Origin: Ktedonosporobacter rubrisoli
GTDB lineage: Bacteria > Chloroflexota > Ktedonobacteria > Ktedonobacterales > Ktedonobacteraceae
Assembly (NCBI RefSeq): GCF_004208415.1
Contig: NZ_CP035758.1
Location: forward strand, 2,294,001-2,358,000
Direction of reading: 5' to 3'
Length of the DNA stretch: 64,000 nt
The notes beneath the pieces were generated by a model, which saw only the letters and a program-made list of their open reading frames with translations, was not told the origin of the DNA and searched no databases. Positions 23,559 to 32,526 of this stretch are shown here, in pieces. How positions within the stretch are numbered: position 1 is the first letter of the stretch; each line of letters opens with the position of its first letter. The position numbers and the translations under genes were made by a program.

Positions 23559-23613
23559 AACATATTGATCAATAAATCAATATGTTGACAATATATTGAC
23601 GAAAATATATACT
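23559..23613 (+). promoter_or_regulatory. Consensus promoter overlapped by nested dyads, divergent from the HTH-citrate synthase gene
   Basis: TTGACA (23585-23590), 17 bases and TATACT (23608-23613) form a near-perfect promoter reading toward the MFS gene, leaving a leader of about 190 bases. AACATATTGA (23559-23568) and TCAATATGTT (23577-23586) are perfect 10-base inverted repeats ending in the -35 box. TATTGATCAATA (23563-23574) inside is itself a palindrome. Strong operator candidate. Confidence 0.65.
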
Positions 23614-23806
23614 ATTCAACACAAGCGGCTCAATGAGCTGCCTGCATGCACACGTTCTCCGGAGAAAGGCGTGCTTGAGAGATCTCGTGAGAATTCCGTG
23701 AGCAGATGCCCAATGGTTTTCTCCTAAAAAGTGCTGGCGGCTATCACCCTACATCTTTAGGCGGTGTGGAGTTAGAGAAGCGGCTGGCAAAAAGGAGTGA
23801 TGATCT

Positions 23807-25240
23807 ATGTCTGTGTGGCAAATCGTGCTCATTCTGCTTGGCGTACTGCTAAACGGACTGAACTCATCGATGATTGCTGTAGCTTTGGTGCCTATCGGAG
23901 AATATTATCACGTGAGTACCTGGGCTACGGCCTGGCTGGTCTCTGGCCTTTACCTGGCGACCTCAGTGGCTCAACCGATTATGGGACGGTTGGCAGACTT
24001 GCTTGGTGCAAAGCGTATTTTCTGTGCCGGGCTGGTTGTAGTAGCCATCGCTGGTCTGGGAGCCAATGTTGCGCCCCAGATAGGCTGGCTAGTCGCTGCA
24101 CGTGTCCTGTTAGGGATTGGTACCTCGGCAGCCTATCCAGCCGCGCTGGCTATGGTTCGACGGCACTCGGCTAGCAACTCCAAAGGCGGCATATCAAGTT
24201 CGACAATTCTAGGTGCGCTTACCATTGCTGGCCAGGTATGCACCGCGCTGGGGCCCAGCCTGGGAGGCTTCTTGATTTCCCTGCATGGCTGGCAAACCAT
24301 CTTTCTTGTTAACATACCGCTGGCTGGCTTCTGCTTGATTGGCACTATCTTTAGCTTGCCTGGGGATGATCGCAGCACCATGAGTAGCTCTATCACTATT
24401 ATGAAGACTCTCGATATTGCGGGAATGGTTCTTTTTAGCGCCATGATTATCATGCTACTGCTAGTCTTGATGAACCTGCAGTTCGGGATCTCTTGGCTGC
24501 CTCTGGGCATTGCCTGTGCCTCCGGAGCATTGCTGGTCTGGCGAGAGCTGCATTGCGCATCGCCCTTTATTGATCTGCGCATGCTAGCGGCAAATAAGGG
24601 TCAGGCGATGACCTATCTGCGTTACGCGCTCACCTATCTCGTCTTTTACTCCATCTTTTATGGCTTCTCGCAATGGTTGGAGCAGGGACGCGGACTTGAT
24701 CCTGTGCAGGCGGGCCTTGTAATGCTGCCGATTGCTATGGTAGGAGCGCTCTGTGCAGCCATGGTGACGCGTATGCGGCGTGTCTGGCTCATGCTTATTG
24801 CCGGCACCAGCTTGATGCTCATCAGCACTAGCTCAATGCAGCTCTTTTATGCCAGCATACCAGTCCTGGCCTTGGTCGCTATTGCAGCAATCATGGGTAT
24901 TCCCAATGGCTTTAATAATCTCGGCAATCAGAATGCGCTCTACATGCAGGCTCCGGCTGAGCAAATGGGCGCGGCTGCAGGTCTCTTGCGCACTTCCCAG
25001 TATATTGGCGCAATTCTGGCCGCAAGCCTGATTACGCTGAGCTTTACGCCGCGCGCGACTGATACGGGTCTCCATCATCTCAGCCTGGTGCTTATCGTGG
25101 TTAGCGTTGTGTTGTTGATCATCACGCTGAGCGATAAAGGCTTGCGCTCTCTCGTGCTGGGCCAAAGCGATAAAAACAAAGAAACTACTGTTAATGCAAT
25201 TGGATTGGAAAGAGGAGAAAAACAACATGTCACTAACTGA
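23807..25240 (+). CDS. MFS transporter, DHA2-like drug exporter (477 residues)
   Basis: An integral membrane protein with 12-14 hydrophobic helices. The N-terminal half carries NGLNSSMIAVALVPIGEYY in helix 1 and GRLADLLGAKRIF, the MFS loop 2-3 motif. GAL-TIAGQVCTALGPSLGG in helix 5 resembles the antiporter motif C. The C-terminal half ends in a charged cytosolic tail. Substrate unknown, drug:proton antiport is likely. AAAAAGGAG precedes the ATG. The isochorismatase-like gene overlaps its end by 14 bases, so the two form an operon from the dyad-controlled promoter. Confidence 0.87.
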   Translation: MSVWQIVLILLGVLLNGLNSSMIAVALVPIGEYYHVSTWATAWLVSGLYLATSVAQPIMGRLADLLGAKRIFCAGLVVVAIAGLGANVAPQIGWLVAARVLLGIGTSAAYPAALAMVRRHSASNSKGGISSSTILGALTIAGQVCTALGPSLGGFLISLHGWQTIFLVNIPLAGFCLIGTIFSLPGDDRSTMSSSITIMKTLDIAGMVLFSAMIIMLLLVLMNLQFGISWLPLGIACASGALLVWRELHCASPFIDLRMLAANKGQAMTYLRYALTYLVFYSIFYGFSQWLEQGRGLDPVQAGLVMLPIAMVGALCAAMVTRMRRVWLMLIAGTSLMLISTSSMQLFYASIPVLALVAIAAIMGIPNGFNNLGNQNALYMQAPAEQMGAAAGLLRTSQYIGAILAASLITLSFTPRATDTGLHHLSLVLIVVSVVLLIITLSDKGLRSLVLGQSDKNKETTVNAIGLERGEKQHVTN

Positions 25241-25805
25241 GTTAGAGAAAGATACAGCCCTTGTGCTCATTGATATGCAAAAAGGCATTGCGGCTGGGCC
25301 GACCGCTCCGCATACCAGCGAACAAGTTATTGCGAACAGTGCTCACCTGGCCGAGGCTTTTCGTGCGCGTCAGTTGCCTGTGATCCTTGTGCGGGTAACT
25401 TTTGCGGCCGATGGGAGCGATCTGTTCGTGCCCAGGGCCGACGTGACGCCCGGCTCAGTACCGAGTGCTGCCGATTGGGATCAGCTTGTGGAAGCTGTAG
25501 GCCCGGCCGGGACCGATATTATTGTTGAGAAAAGAAGCTGGAATGCTTTCCACGGAACGGCGCTTGATTTGCACTTGCGCCGCCGCAACATTACTTCTAT
25601 TGTGCTTGGTGGGATTGCTACAAGTATTGGGGTTGAGTCAACGGCGCGTGCGGCTCATGATCATGGCTATCACCTGATCTTTGCCAGCGATGCTATGACT
25701 GATCGCGCGGCCAAGATGCATGATCATAGCGTGCAGTATCTCTTCCCGCGCCTTGGCCGTATAGCGACAACCGAAGAGGTGCTTGCTGCCCTCAAGACGC
25801 TCTAG
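25227..25805 (+). CDS. Isochorismatase-family hydrolase lacking the catalytic cysteine (192 residues)
   Basis: The fold is that of the isochorismatase/nicotinamidase cysteine hydrolases. The Asp is in ALVLIDMQKGI near 16 and the Lys in VEKRSWNAF near 102. The nucleophile segment, normally T-x-x-C-V-x-x-T, reads GGIATSIGVEST, so Gly replaces Cys. This subset exists in many genomes and its activity is uncertain. ATG 25227 has AGAGGAG 8 bases upstream, inside the end of the MFS gene; the frame from 25194 is not needed. Coupled translation suggests that it processes or binds the compound moved by the transporter. Confidence 0.82.
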   Translation: MSLTELEKDTALVLIDMQKGIAAGPTAPHTSEQVIANSAHLAEAFRARQLPVILVRVTFAADGSDLFVPRADVTPGSVPSAADWDQLVEAVGPAGTDIIVEKRSWNAFHGTALDLHLRRRNITSIVLGGIATSIGVESTARAAHDHGYHLIFASDAMTDRAAKMHDHSVQYLFPRLGRIATTEEVLAALKTL

Positions 25806-25815
25806 GCATCTACTG

Positions 25816-25848
25816 TTAACCTGGCTTCATGAGTAAAAGCCAGGTTAA
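25816..25848 (+). terminator. Terminator of the MFS/isochorismatase operon
   Basis: TTAACCTGGCTT (25816-25827) and AAGCCAGGTTAA (25837-25848) form a perfect 12-bp stem with a 9-base loop, followed by TTTCC. Confidence 0.75.
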
Positions 25849-25960
25849 TTTCCTCTGCATAGTTGAAGCGATTTGCTGGTTGACATTATAAAGAATTGCA
25901 CTTGTCAAAACTTGACACAAGCTTAGCCAGGAAATGTACACCTGCTCGTAGCACCTCCTC

Positions 25961-26251
25961 ATGGTATGCCACATAGTCCAGCATGAGTTAGCTCTGCTTC
26001 CTCCAAAACGTGCTTATGACTTTTCTCAAGTAAAAAGTTATGAGAGAAATGCTTGCTCTTTGCTTTGCGCCTGGGTATACTTCGAAGGAAGGGATGGGGT
26101 TAAGGATGCTATTACAGAAGTAAGCACATATGGAGCAAACCTGGCCCCGGGTCGTGTGTCTTCCGAACTTTTGATGATTCTAGAGACCCTGAATCGTTTA
26201 CAAATCCCGGCAGCGATACTGACAGATAGGCTCCGATCCATTTTACGATGA
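25961..26251 (+). CDS. Hypothetical protein, 96 residues (uncertain)
   Basis: I do not recognise this protein. It is a predicted helical product (CSLLCAWVYFEGRDGVKDA, LLMILETLNRLQIPAAILTD) with no signal peptide and no clear ribosome site. A dyad-like TTGTCAAAACTTGACA lies near 25904-25919, upstream. It may be a real small gene or a chance frame before the kinase gene. Confidence 0.35.
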   Translation: MVCHIVQHELALLPPKRAYDFSQVKSYERNACSLLCAWVYFEGRDGVKDAITEVSTYGANLAPGRVSSELLMILETLNRLQIPAAILTDRLRSILR

Positions 26252-26360
26252 GCCTAAAACGCTTTTCTTGTGAACAAAGATACGCTCTACTCAGCATATC
26301 TTCTTAGTTCGTTCCTCGTGCAGGTTCGATTGCTCACGTTGGAGCAGAGAGGTAGTGTAT

Positions 26361-27911
26361 ATGCCGCTGGAAGGTCAACATTTGGGTCATTATCGCCTGC
26401 TGCGTCTGCTGGGCAGTGGCGGGATGGGTGAGGTCTATCTGGCCGAAGATGCCCGGATCGGTCAACATGTCGCCATCAAACTCATCAGAGCCGAAGGCAT
26501 TGCCAATCCACAGAGCGCCGGTGAGGCTGCTCGCCTCTTCGAGCGGGAGGCCAAAGCCATCGCTCGACTAGATCATCCCAATATCCTGCCTCTGTATGCC
26601 TACGGGGAAGAAACGCTTGGTGAGACGCTGCTCAGCTATCTGGTGATGCCTTACCGCAAAGAAGGCACTTTGGCAAGCTGGCTCAGGTCTCGCGGCAAGG
26701 CCATTCCGCTCTTGTCCGCTGAGGTCTCCCCCTTACTCCAACAAGCTGCCGCTGCTTTGCAACACGCCCATCAGCAGCACGTGCTTCACCAGGACATCAA
26801 GCCCACGAATTTTCTCATCCGCGAGCGTGAAGACTCTCCCGACCGTCCCGACCTGCTGCTTTCCGACTTCGGCATCGCTAAACTGATGAGCGCGACAGCT
26901 AGCGCCAGTCAGAGCGTCCGGGGCACGCCAACCTATATGCCTCCCGAGCAGTGGGATGGCTATCCTGTGGCGGCCAGCGATCAGTATGCTCTAGCTATCA
27001 TGGTCTACGAACTTCTGGTCGGTCGCCCACCCTTTGTAGGCAATCCCGGTCAGGTCATGCGTCAGCACTATCTGACCTCGCCTCCAGCCCCCAGTGAGCT
27101 TGCCAGACAGCTATCGTCGGCCATCGATGCAGTACTGCTGCGTGCCCTTGCTAAGCAGCCTGATGAGCGCTTTGCTGATGTTCTGGCCTTTGCGCGGGCC
27201 TTTGAGGAGGCGATGCAGAGCGAGGGAGACTTGCAGGCAACGCTGGCCATTAGCCAGGCTGAGGCAGAGAACGGGACTACGCGCATGTTGACTTTGCCAG
27301 GAGGGCGACAAGTGAGTGTCGCCGTGCCCGCAGGAGTATCCGATGGTACGACCTTACGCCTGCAAGGGCAAGGGATGCCCTACTACCCCGGAGGGCCGAT
27401 AGGGACGTTAGCGTTGACGATTGCCATCCACGCAGAAGCCAACGCCGCGCGGTATCCACAGGAGGGCATCGCCCCTATCGTGTCCACGCCCAGGCTCAAT
27501 ACCCGGCCATCTTCCATCGAGAATCCGGGTGTGCTGAAAACTGCTTCCGCTCCGAAAGGAGACCAGGAACCGAAGCCCGCCACATTCGACACGAGCGAAT
27601 CCACTCCTACTGTTCTGGCAAACGCTGAGACCGCCTTACTCAGAGAGGAAACCACCCCCGTGCGCCACACACCGCAGCCAGTGGAAATGGCTCGACCAGC
27701 GATCCCACCAGCGTGGCGATCTGAGGAGGCTGGGAAACCTGTGAAGTCAGCCAAACCTGCCATCTTGCGGCTTCTCGTCCTGGTGGCGCTGGTGGTTCTG
27801 GTCATCGCGGCTCTGGTCGGTGGGATCTACTGGCTCACTTCACCTCACAGCAGAGGTTGCGCCTATCCTGCTGGAACACCCCCATCTGCGGTGTCTCAAT
27901 ATTGTCAATAG
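26361..27911 (+). CDS. Ser/Thr protein kinase with DnaJ-C-like segment and C-terminal membrane anchor
   Basis: The N-terminal 285 residues are a PknB-type kinase: GSGGMGEVYLAED glycine loop, Lys in HVAIKLI (about 40), catalytic loop LHQDIKPTNFL (about 142), SDFGIAK (about 168) and GTPTYMPPEQWDG. The catalytic loop has HQD in place of HRD. Residues about 305-360 (LPGGRQVSVAVPAGVSDG, TTLRLQGQGMPYYPGGPIG) read like the client-binding C-terminal domain of DnaJ/Hsp40. A Pro/Thr-rich linker, one membrane helix (about 468-490) and a short outside tail with two Cys follow. GAGAGG precedes ATG 26361. The outside tail is too small for a usual sensor, so input may come through the DnaJ-like part (inference). 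Confidence 0.85.
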   Translation: MPLEGQHLGHYRLLRLLGSGGMGEVYLAEDARIGQHVAIKLIRAEGIANPQSAGEAARLFEREAKAIARLDHPNILPLYAYGEETLGETLLSYLVMPYRKEGTLASWLRSRGKAIPLLSAEVSPLLQQAAAALQHAHQQHVLHQDIKPTNFLIREREDSPDRPDLLLSDFGIAKLMSATASASQSVRGTPTYMPPEQWDGYPVAASDQYALAIMVYELLVGRPPFVGNPGQVMRQHYLTSPPAPSELARQLSSAIDAVLLRALAKQPDERFADVLAFARAFEEAMQSEGDLQATLAISQAEAENGTTRMLTLPGGRQVSVAVPAGVSDGTTLRLQGQGMPYYPGGPIGTLALTIAIHAEANAARYPQEGIAPIVSTPRLNTRPSSIENPGVLKTASAPKGDQEPKPATFDTSESTPTVLANAETALLREETTPVRHTPQPVEMARPAIPPAWRSEEAGKPVKSAKPAILRLLVLVALVVLVIAALVGGIYWLTSPHSRGCAYPAGTPPSAVSQYCQ

Positions 27912-27966
27912 CTAGGAATACCGTTCTGGGAGAGAGTGTCCCCTCGCTCTGGATTGTCAATCTTGT

Positions 27967-29103
27967 TCAGGCAGCGATGTATTCGTGATGGAGGGGCAGG
28001 CTAAAGGTAGCGATACAACCACCTTCGGGATGATTAGTGACGCTGATTGTGCCGCCCTGCTTCTCTACCAGCAGTTTGCAGATGGCCAGGCCCAGACCTG
28101 ATGCTTTGTGTTGCCTGGCCTGTTGGCCCTTGCCGTGGTAGAACTTCTCGAAGATATGCGGCAGATCTTCGGCGGCGATCCCCTCGCCAGTATCCCTCAA
28201 GCTGAGAGTAAGCTGTTGCGGGCTATAGGTACAGCTTAGAGAGATCTCTCCATCGCTAAGTGTATGGCGTAGCGCATTTTCAAACAGATTATCCAGGATC
28301 TGCTCGACGCGATGCCAGTCCAGCAGGACATGCGTCTCGATCTCAGGGAGCCTGAGATGGAACTTGTGGCCGCGCTCGCTGGCCTGAAGTTGGTAGAGAT
28401 GGGCCTTGCTGACAAGTTCGGTTCTGAGCTGAACCGGTTGGGGTTGAATCAGGAAATTAGCCTGTTCGAGCGAGCTGAGCAAGAGCATATCGTTGAGCAG
28501 CTTTGACATACGCTGGCTGCACGATTCCAGAACCGGTAAGTAGCGCTCCAGGCGCTCGACGCGTTTCTCGCCAGCGCGGATCAGACCCTCTATATGTCCC
28601 TGGATAATCGTCACCGGCGTGCGTAGGTCATGCGAAAGAGCGGTTAGCATGATGCGCATCTCTTCCTGGCGTCTCCATTCGCGCTCAAGCGACTCCTGGA
28701 GTTCCGCGCGCAGAATGTTGAAGGCACGGCACAGCGCGCCAAGCTCGTTTGGCTGATCGTAGCGTATAGAAAAGTTTAAATCGTGCTGGCGGATCTTATC
28801 GACGGCCTGCATCAATTCCTGTACCGGCTGATTGACGGCTTTGCCCATGCGCTGAGCGAAAAGCAGCGCGGCCAGGCCCAGAAAAACAAATGGCAGGCCC
28901 AGCACCGTTGGTATAATGAACATAGCGGCTATTATGCGTGGGACACCCAGATCAACATGTCCCATCAGGCTGAGCAATAGTCCTTCGGCAATACTGGTGA
29001 TCAGGAAGGCACCGGCAAGAATGGCGATAAAGTTAAGCATAAAGAGCCGCTTAAAACCTATGAAGCGCTTGTGGTTATTTATGCTCGTGTAAGTGGTTCC
29101 CAT
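27967..29103 (-). CDS. Sensor histidine kinase (378 residues)
   Basis: Two membrane helices (about 18-45 and 58-84) frame a very short loop, so the sensor has no large outside domain. A HAMP-like segment follows (QPVQELMQAVDKIRQHDLNF). The His box is ALSHDLRTPVTIIQGH, with N box FENALRH, G1 LRDTGEGIA and G2 GLGLAICKLLV. It probably detects membrane or envelope state. Its start lies 25 bases inside the end of the response regulator gene, with GGGGAG upstream, so the pair is translationally coupled. Stop is close to the convergent kinase gene 26361-27911. Confidence 0.9.
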   Translation of the reverse strand: MGTTYTSINNHKRFIGFKRLFMLNFIAILAGAFLITSIAEGLLLSLMGHVDLGVPRIIAAMFIIPTVLGLPFVFLGLAALLFAQRMGKAVNQPVQELMQAVDKIRQHDLNFSIRYDQPNELGALCRAFNILRAELQESLEREWRRQEEMRIMLTALSHDLRTPVTIIQGHIEGLIRAGEKRVERLERYLPVLESCSQRMSKLLNDMLLLSSLEQANFLIQPQPVQLRTELVSKAHLYQLQASERGHKFHLRLPEIETHVLLDWHRVEQILDNLFENALRHTLSDGEISLSCTYSPQQLTLSLRDTGEGIAAEDLPHIFEKFYHGKGQQARQHKASGLGLAICKLLVEKQGGTISVTNHPEGGCIATFSLPLHHEYIAA

Positions 29104-29801
29104 TTATAACCTACTCCCCAGACCGTACTGATATATTCGGTCGCCGGATCGACCTGTGCCAGCTTTTTACGAATCCTTTTTATATGTTCCATAACTGTTT
29201 CGGTGCTACCCAGCGCATCCATATCCCAGATATGGTTATAGATCATCTCGCGCGAAAAGACCTGGTGAGGATGCAAGACGAGTAGCTGGATGATTTCGAA
29301 CTCTTTACGCGTGAAGGCTACCGGCGTTTGATCATACTGCACTTCATGGGCGCTGAAATTCACTGTTAGCTTGCCATGTGAGAAACTGGTTGCCTCTATG
29401 CGCTGCTGCTCGCGTTGCTGGCGACGTAGATGTGCCTCCACACGTGCAATCAGCTCTTTGATGCTGAAGGGTTTGGTAACGTAATCGTCGGCGCCGATGC
29501 TAAAGCCCTGAACCTTATCAACGTCGCTCTGACGCGCGCTCAGAAAGACAATCGGGATATCCATCTCTTCGCGCAGCTCTCTACACACGCTAAAGCCATC
29601 GCGCCGGGGGAGCATGATATCCAGGATGATCAGATCTGGACGTTGCTGCCGGGCCAGAGTTAGGGCCTGTTTCCCATCAACGGCAGTCAGGACGGCGAAG
29701 CCCTCGTCTTCCAGGGCATCCTTGACGAATTGCAAAATCTCGTCTTCATCATCGACAAGTAAAATATGGGCTTTATATTGCTCCACACGCTCTAACGACA
29801 C
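29079..29801 (-). CDS. OmpR-family response regulator (240 residues)
   Basis: The receiver domain (about 12-125) has DDEDE acids, the phospho-acceptor Asp in LIILDIMLPRRDG, Ser in VFLSARQSD and Lys in DDYVTKPFS. The winged-helix output (about 145-237) ends in the family signature RIRKKL, YISTVWGVGYKWEP. It pairs with the kinase that overlaps its end. Upstream, 11-base-period direct repeats at 29879-29898 are placed as an activator site for autoregulation. Confidence 0.92.
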   Translation of the reverse strand: MSLERVEQYKAHILLVDDEDEILQFVKDALEDEGFAVLTAVDGKQALTLARQQRPDLIILDIMLPRRDGFSVCRELREEMDIPIVFLSARQSDVDKVQGFSIGADDYVTKPFSIKELIARVEAHLRRQQREQQRIEATSFSHGKLTVNFSAHEVQYDQTPVAFTRKEFEIIQLLVLHPHQVFSREMIYNHIWDMDALGSTETVMEHIKRIRKKLAQVDPATEYISTVWGVGYKWEPLTRA

Positions 29802-29838
29802 GATGTTCCTTACCTCTATTCAGATTGCTCTGTCTGCT

Positions 29839-29898
29839 ACTATACAAACATTTAGGGGCAGAACGCAACGGGGCAAAGCTAAACTTTCTCTAAACTTT
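29839..29898 (-). promoter_or_regulatory. Promoter and 11-base-period direct repeats before the OmpR-type regulator
   Basis: On the minus strand TATAGT (29839-29844) is a -10 candidate with TGCGTT (29862-29867) 17 bases upstream. CTAAACTTT occurs twice on the plus strand at 29879-29887 and 29890-29898, exactly 11 bases apart and just upstream of the -35. This is the classic spacing for tandem OmpR/PhoB-type binding. Confidence 0.55.
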
Positions 29899-29970
29899 TT
29901 GTCCTGTGCTTCTCCCCCTATCTGCTATAAGGGTGGGCAGAAAGCGCAATCAGCCCTTCCCATTCCTACG

Positions 29971-30447
29971 TTATCTGGCCCCCGCCAGGTTGTGCTCAAT
30001 CTGCTGAATATGTACCAGGTCGTGCTCAACCCAGTATGTTAACAGGGCTTCTACTGTGATCTGGCCAATCTCGGGATGATAGGCTTCGCGCGACCATTCC
30101 TCCTCGCGCAGGAAGGTGAGAATATTCTGGCTGGCAGTGCGTTGAATGGCAAAATCCTGCAACAATTCGTTAATACCATCGCGGGCCGTGTTACGCTGGC
30201 TGTACCAGCGCTTTTCGTCGTTTGAGACGAGGTGCGGTGAGTCTTCTTTGATCATACGCTCAAGGCGGGTGCGCATCACAAACATTTCGTCGTCTACAAG
30301 ATGGGCCAGGATCTCGCGAATGCTCCATTCATCGGGAGCACTCCGCGAATCTAAGATTTTGTCCTCAAGTGAGGCTGTGAGACGGGTCAACGTAGTTGGG
30401 GTTTGGGCAAAAGTGGCGAGTAATTGGCTTCGTTTATTAGTTGCCAT
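29971..30447 (-). CDS. DinB-family protein (158 residues)
   Basis: A four-helix DinB/YfiT-like metal-binding protein. Metal-ligand histidines appear in WSIREILAHLVDDEMFV and EHDLVHIQQIEHNL, with RSAPDEWS before the first. Members include thiol-dependent S-transferases (bacillithiol or mycothiol) and many of unknown role. The C-terminal HDLVHIQQI motif is the family mark. It is 170 bases downstream of nothing on the same strand and is probably monocistronic. Substrate unknown. Confidence 0.82.
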   Translation of the reverse strand: MATNKRSQLLATFAQTPTTLTRLTASLEDKILDSRSAPDEWSIREILAHLVDDEMFVMRTRLERMIKEDSPHLVSNDEKRWYSQRNTARDGINELLQDFAIQRTASQNILTFLREEEWSREAYHPEIGQITVEALLTYWVEHDLVHIQQIEHNLAGAR

Positions 30448-30771
30448 GATTCAGGTTGCTCCTTCATCTATACTATAGTTGTCGGATGGGCGAGGACGAG
30501 GCTTGAGCTCAGCCGGCCAATGGCTATTGTTGGCTGGCTTTGACGCCCAGAACTCGCTTCTGCTTCACAACAACTTTAGCATAAAAACGGGAAAAGGGAG
30601 GCAAAAACTTTTCGATAGCACTTATCAAAAAAATCGAAGGAAAAGATGTTGTATTAGCAAAGAAGAGAGAAAGTTAAAGAAATAGGGGGAGCAGCTGCTC
30701 GAAGCCAAGATCGGGCAAATACTGCTCAATTCAAATGCATTTGGCAAACAAAAGATTTGCGAAGTCAGTGC
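30448..30771. other. Intergenic, 324 bases
   Basis: This stretch lies between the DinB and CocE-type genes. It holds no credible coding frame, hairpin or promoter that I can support, except short A-rich runs around 30585-30690. Confidence 0.4.
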
Positions 30772-32526
30772 TCAGGTCCGTTCAATCATGGGCAAAAGCA
30801 GGTGTGAAGCGTGATGCTGATCGTGATAGACGTAGTTAGTGGCTTGTACGAGATTCTCTGTGCTTTCCATATAGATGTTGCCGCCGGTATTTGTGTTGCG
30901 ATCGAAGCGCGGGAAATTGCTGCTGGAGACTTCCAGACGAATACGATGGCCTTCCTTAAAAAGGTTTGAGGTCGCGCCAAGATCGAGATGTAGCTCATAG
31001 ATCTGGCCGGGCTCCATAAGGACTGGCGCGGCCAGCGATTCGCGATAGCGCGCCCGCAAAATGCCATCAGTAAGGATCTCGGCGCGACCATCTGGATAGA
31101 CATCTACCAATTTGCCCGTGAAGTCAGTATCGCGAGCCGAAGAAGAGATGTACAGGATCAACTCAAGCGGACCAGTTACCTCAACTGGCTGCCTGAGCGC
31201 CTCACTTGTATAGCAGAGCACGTCGGCGCGCTTCTCTACGTCCTGCTGATCGCGTGGCCCCCAATTGAATGGGCTCTTGGTCGTTTCTTGTATCAGTACG
31301 GCACCACCCACCGTGGGAACCGGGTTGCGTGGATCGTAGCAATAGACATCTGCCGGCTCTTCCAGGGGTGCCGAAATGGAGAGAAAACCATCGCCTGTTG
31401 CCCTATTGGCCCGGCCCTGACTATGCAGGTAGAAAGGACGATAGCGCGTATCAGGCAGGGGCCAGGCGTCCTCATCCCGCCAATTATCGGCTCCCATCAC
31501 AAAGATGCTGACAGGTTTTTCCTGCTCAACCCCATTCTCAATACCTTTGAGCCAGTGCTCAAACCAGCGCTGCTGAAGCGCGGGCAAGTTGGCGAAGACG
31601 CTTGCCTTGGGCCCGTAGTGACGCTCGGGGAAGTTTTCGGGAAAGTCGATATGCGCCCAGGGGCCAATAATCAGGCGGGCTTGTTGACGAGCCAGGGCAC
31701 TGCCGCCTTCCTGCTTCATCCTTTGATAGTGCTTGATGACGTGAGTGAAGAAAGGATCAAACCAGCCGCCTATATTGAGCGTTGGAACTGTGATGTCCTG
31801 ATAGGACTTCGGCTGCGTGGATTGATTCTTAGCCGCCTTGCTAACGCTTGTAAGCCAGTCCTGATAATAAGGAGCTGTATCCCGCAGCAAGGGCATATCG
31901 GCTAGTGGAAGATGCTCATATTGCTGCTGCATGCTATTTAAGGCTTGCATAATCCCCTGCACATCTGCCTCTGTAGCCCGGCCTTGCGGCAAGCGGCGTT
32001 GCACTTCAGCAAGCGCACCGTCATGGAACGCCCACCACAGAAACAGGCCGAGCAGGAACGCGCCGTTTTGATAGAAGTAAGTTAGGTTGAAAGGCGCATG
32101 CATAGGTGCAATAGTGCGCAGGGCTGTCGGTTGCTCTACCGCTGTCTGCCACTGGGTCAGAGCCTGGTAGGATTCGCCAAACATACCTACCTTACCATTG
32201 CTCCAGGGCTGGCTTGCGATCCAGGCCAGCGTATCAAATCCGTCAGTTGCTTCGTGTTCGCCAGGGCTGAAAGTTCCTTCAGAGGCAAAACGGCCTCGCG
32301 TGTCCTGTACGACGATGGCATACCCATTCTGCAGCGCCCAGGCTGCATCAAAATTGAGGATCAGAAAGTAAAGGTTTCCCTTGTCATAGGGCAGGCGCGT
32401 CAAAAGGGTTGGAACTGCTTCCTCGTTGTCAGGACGATAGACATCGGTTGCCAGCCTGACGCCATCGCGCATTGGCACCATAATATTCTTTTCTGTAATA
32501 ACTCCCTGCTCAGGAATAATCTCCAT
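30772..32526 (-). CDS. CocE/NonD-family X-Pro dipeptidyl-peptidase-type hydrolase (584 residues)
   Basis: An alpha/beta hydrolase of the peptidase S15/CocE type. It opens with MVPMRDGVRLATDVYRPD and has QDTRGRFASEGTF. The nucleophile Ser is in GMFGESYQALTQW (about residue 118), the His region is in the NWRD/GPWAHIDF part (about 290). The C-terminal jelly-roll (about 390-575) contains VDVYPDGRAEILTDG and RLEVSSSNFPRFDRNTN, typical of the family. Members cleave esters, beta-lactams or X-Pro peptides. No signal peptide. It is on the same strand as the FAD monooxygenase 184 bases upstream. Confidence 0.9.
   Translation of the reverse strand: MEIIPEQGVITEKNIMVPMRDGVRLATDVYRPDNEEAVPTLLTRLPYDKGNLYFLILNFDAAWALQNGYAIVVQDTRGRFASEGTFSPGEHEATDGFDTLAWIASQPWSNGKVGMFGESYQALTQWQTAVEQPTALRTIAPMHAPFNLTYFYQNGAFLLGLFLWWAFHDGALAEVQRRLPQGRATEADVQGIMQALNSMQQQYEHLPLADMPLLRDTAPYYQDWLTSVSKAAKNQSTQPKSYQDITVPTLNIGGWFDPFFTHVIKHYQRMKQEGGSALARQQARLIIGPWAHIDFPENFPERHYGPKASVFANLPALQQRWFEHWLKGIENGVEQEKPVSIFVMGADNWRDEDAWPLPDTRYRPFYLHSQGRANRATGDGFLSISAPLEEPADVYCYDPRNPVPTVGGAVLIQETTKSPFNWGPRDQQDVEKRADVLCYTSEALRQPVEVTGPLELILYISSSARDTDFTGKLVDVYPDGRAEILTDGILRARYRESLAAPVLMEPGQIYELHLDLGATSNLFKEGHRIRLEVSSSNFPRFDRNTNTGGNIYMESTENLVQATNYVYHDQHHASHLLLPMIERT

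Noticed and set aside
25901..25923. TTGTCAAAACTTGACA-type dyad before the 25961 frame
   Set aside because: Noted as a possible operator but the downstream frame is itself doubtful and no regulator is linked, so it is not listed as a feature.
29614..30042. Plus-strand frame of 142 residues
   Set aside because: Antisense to the response regulator and DinB genes; no motif.
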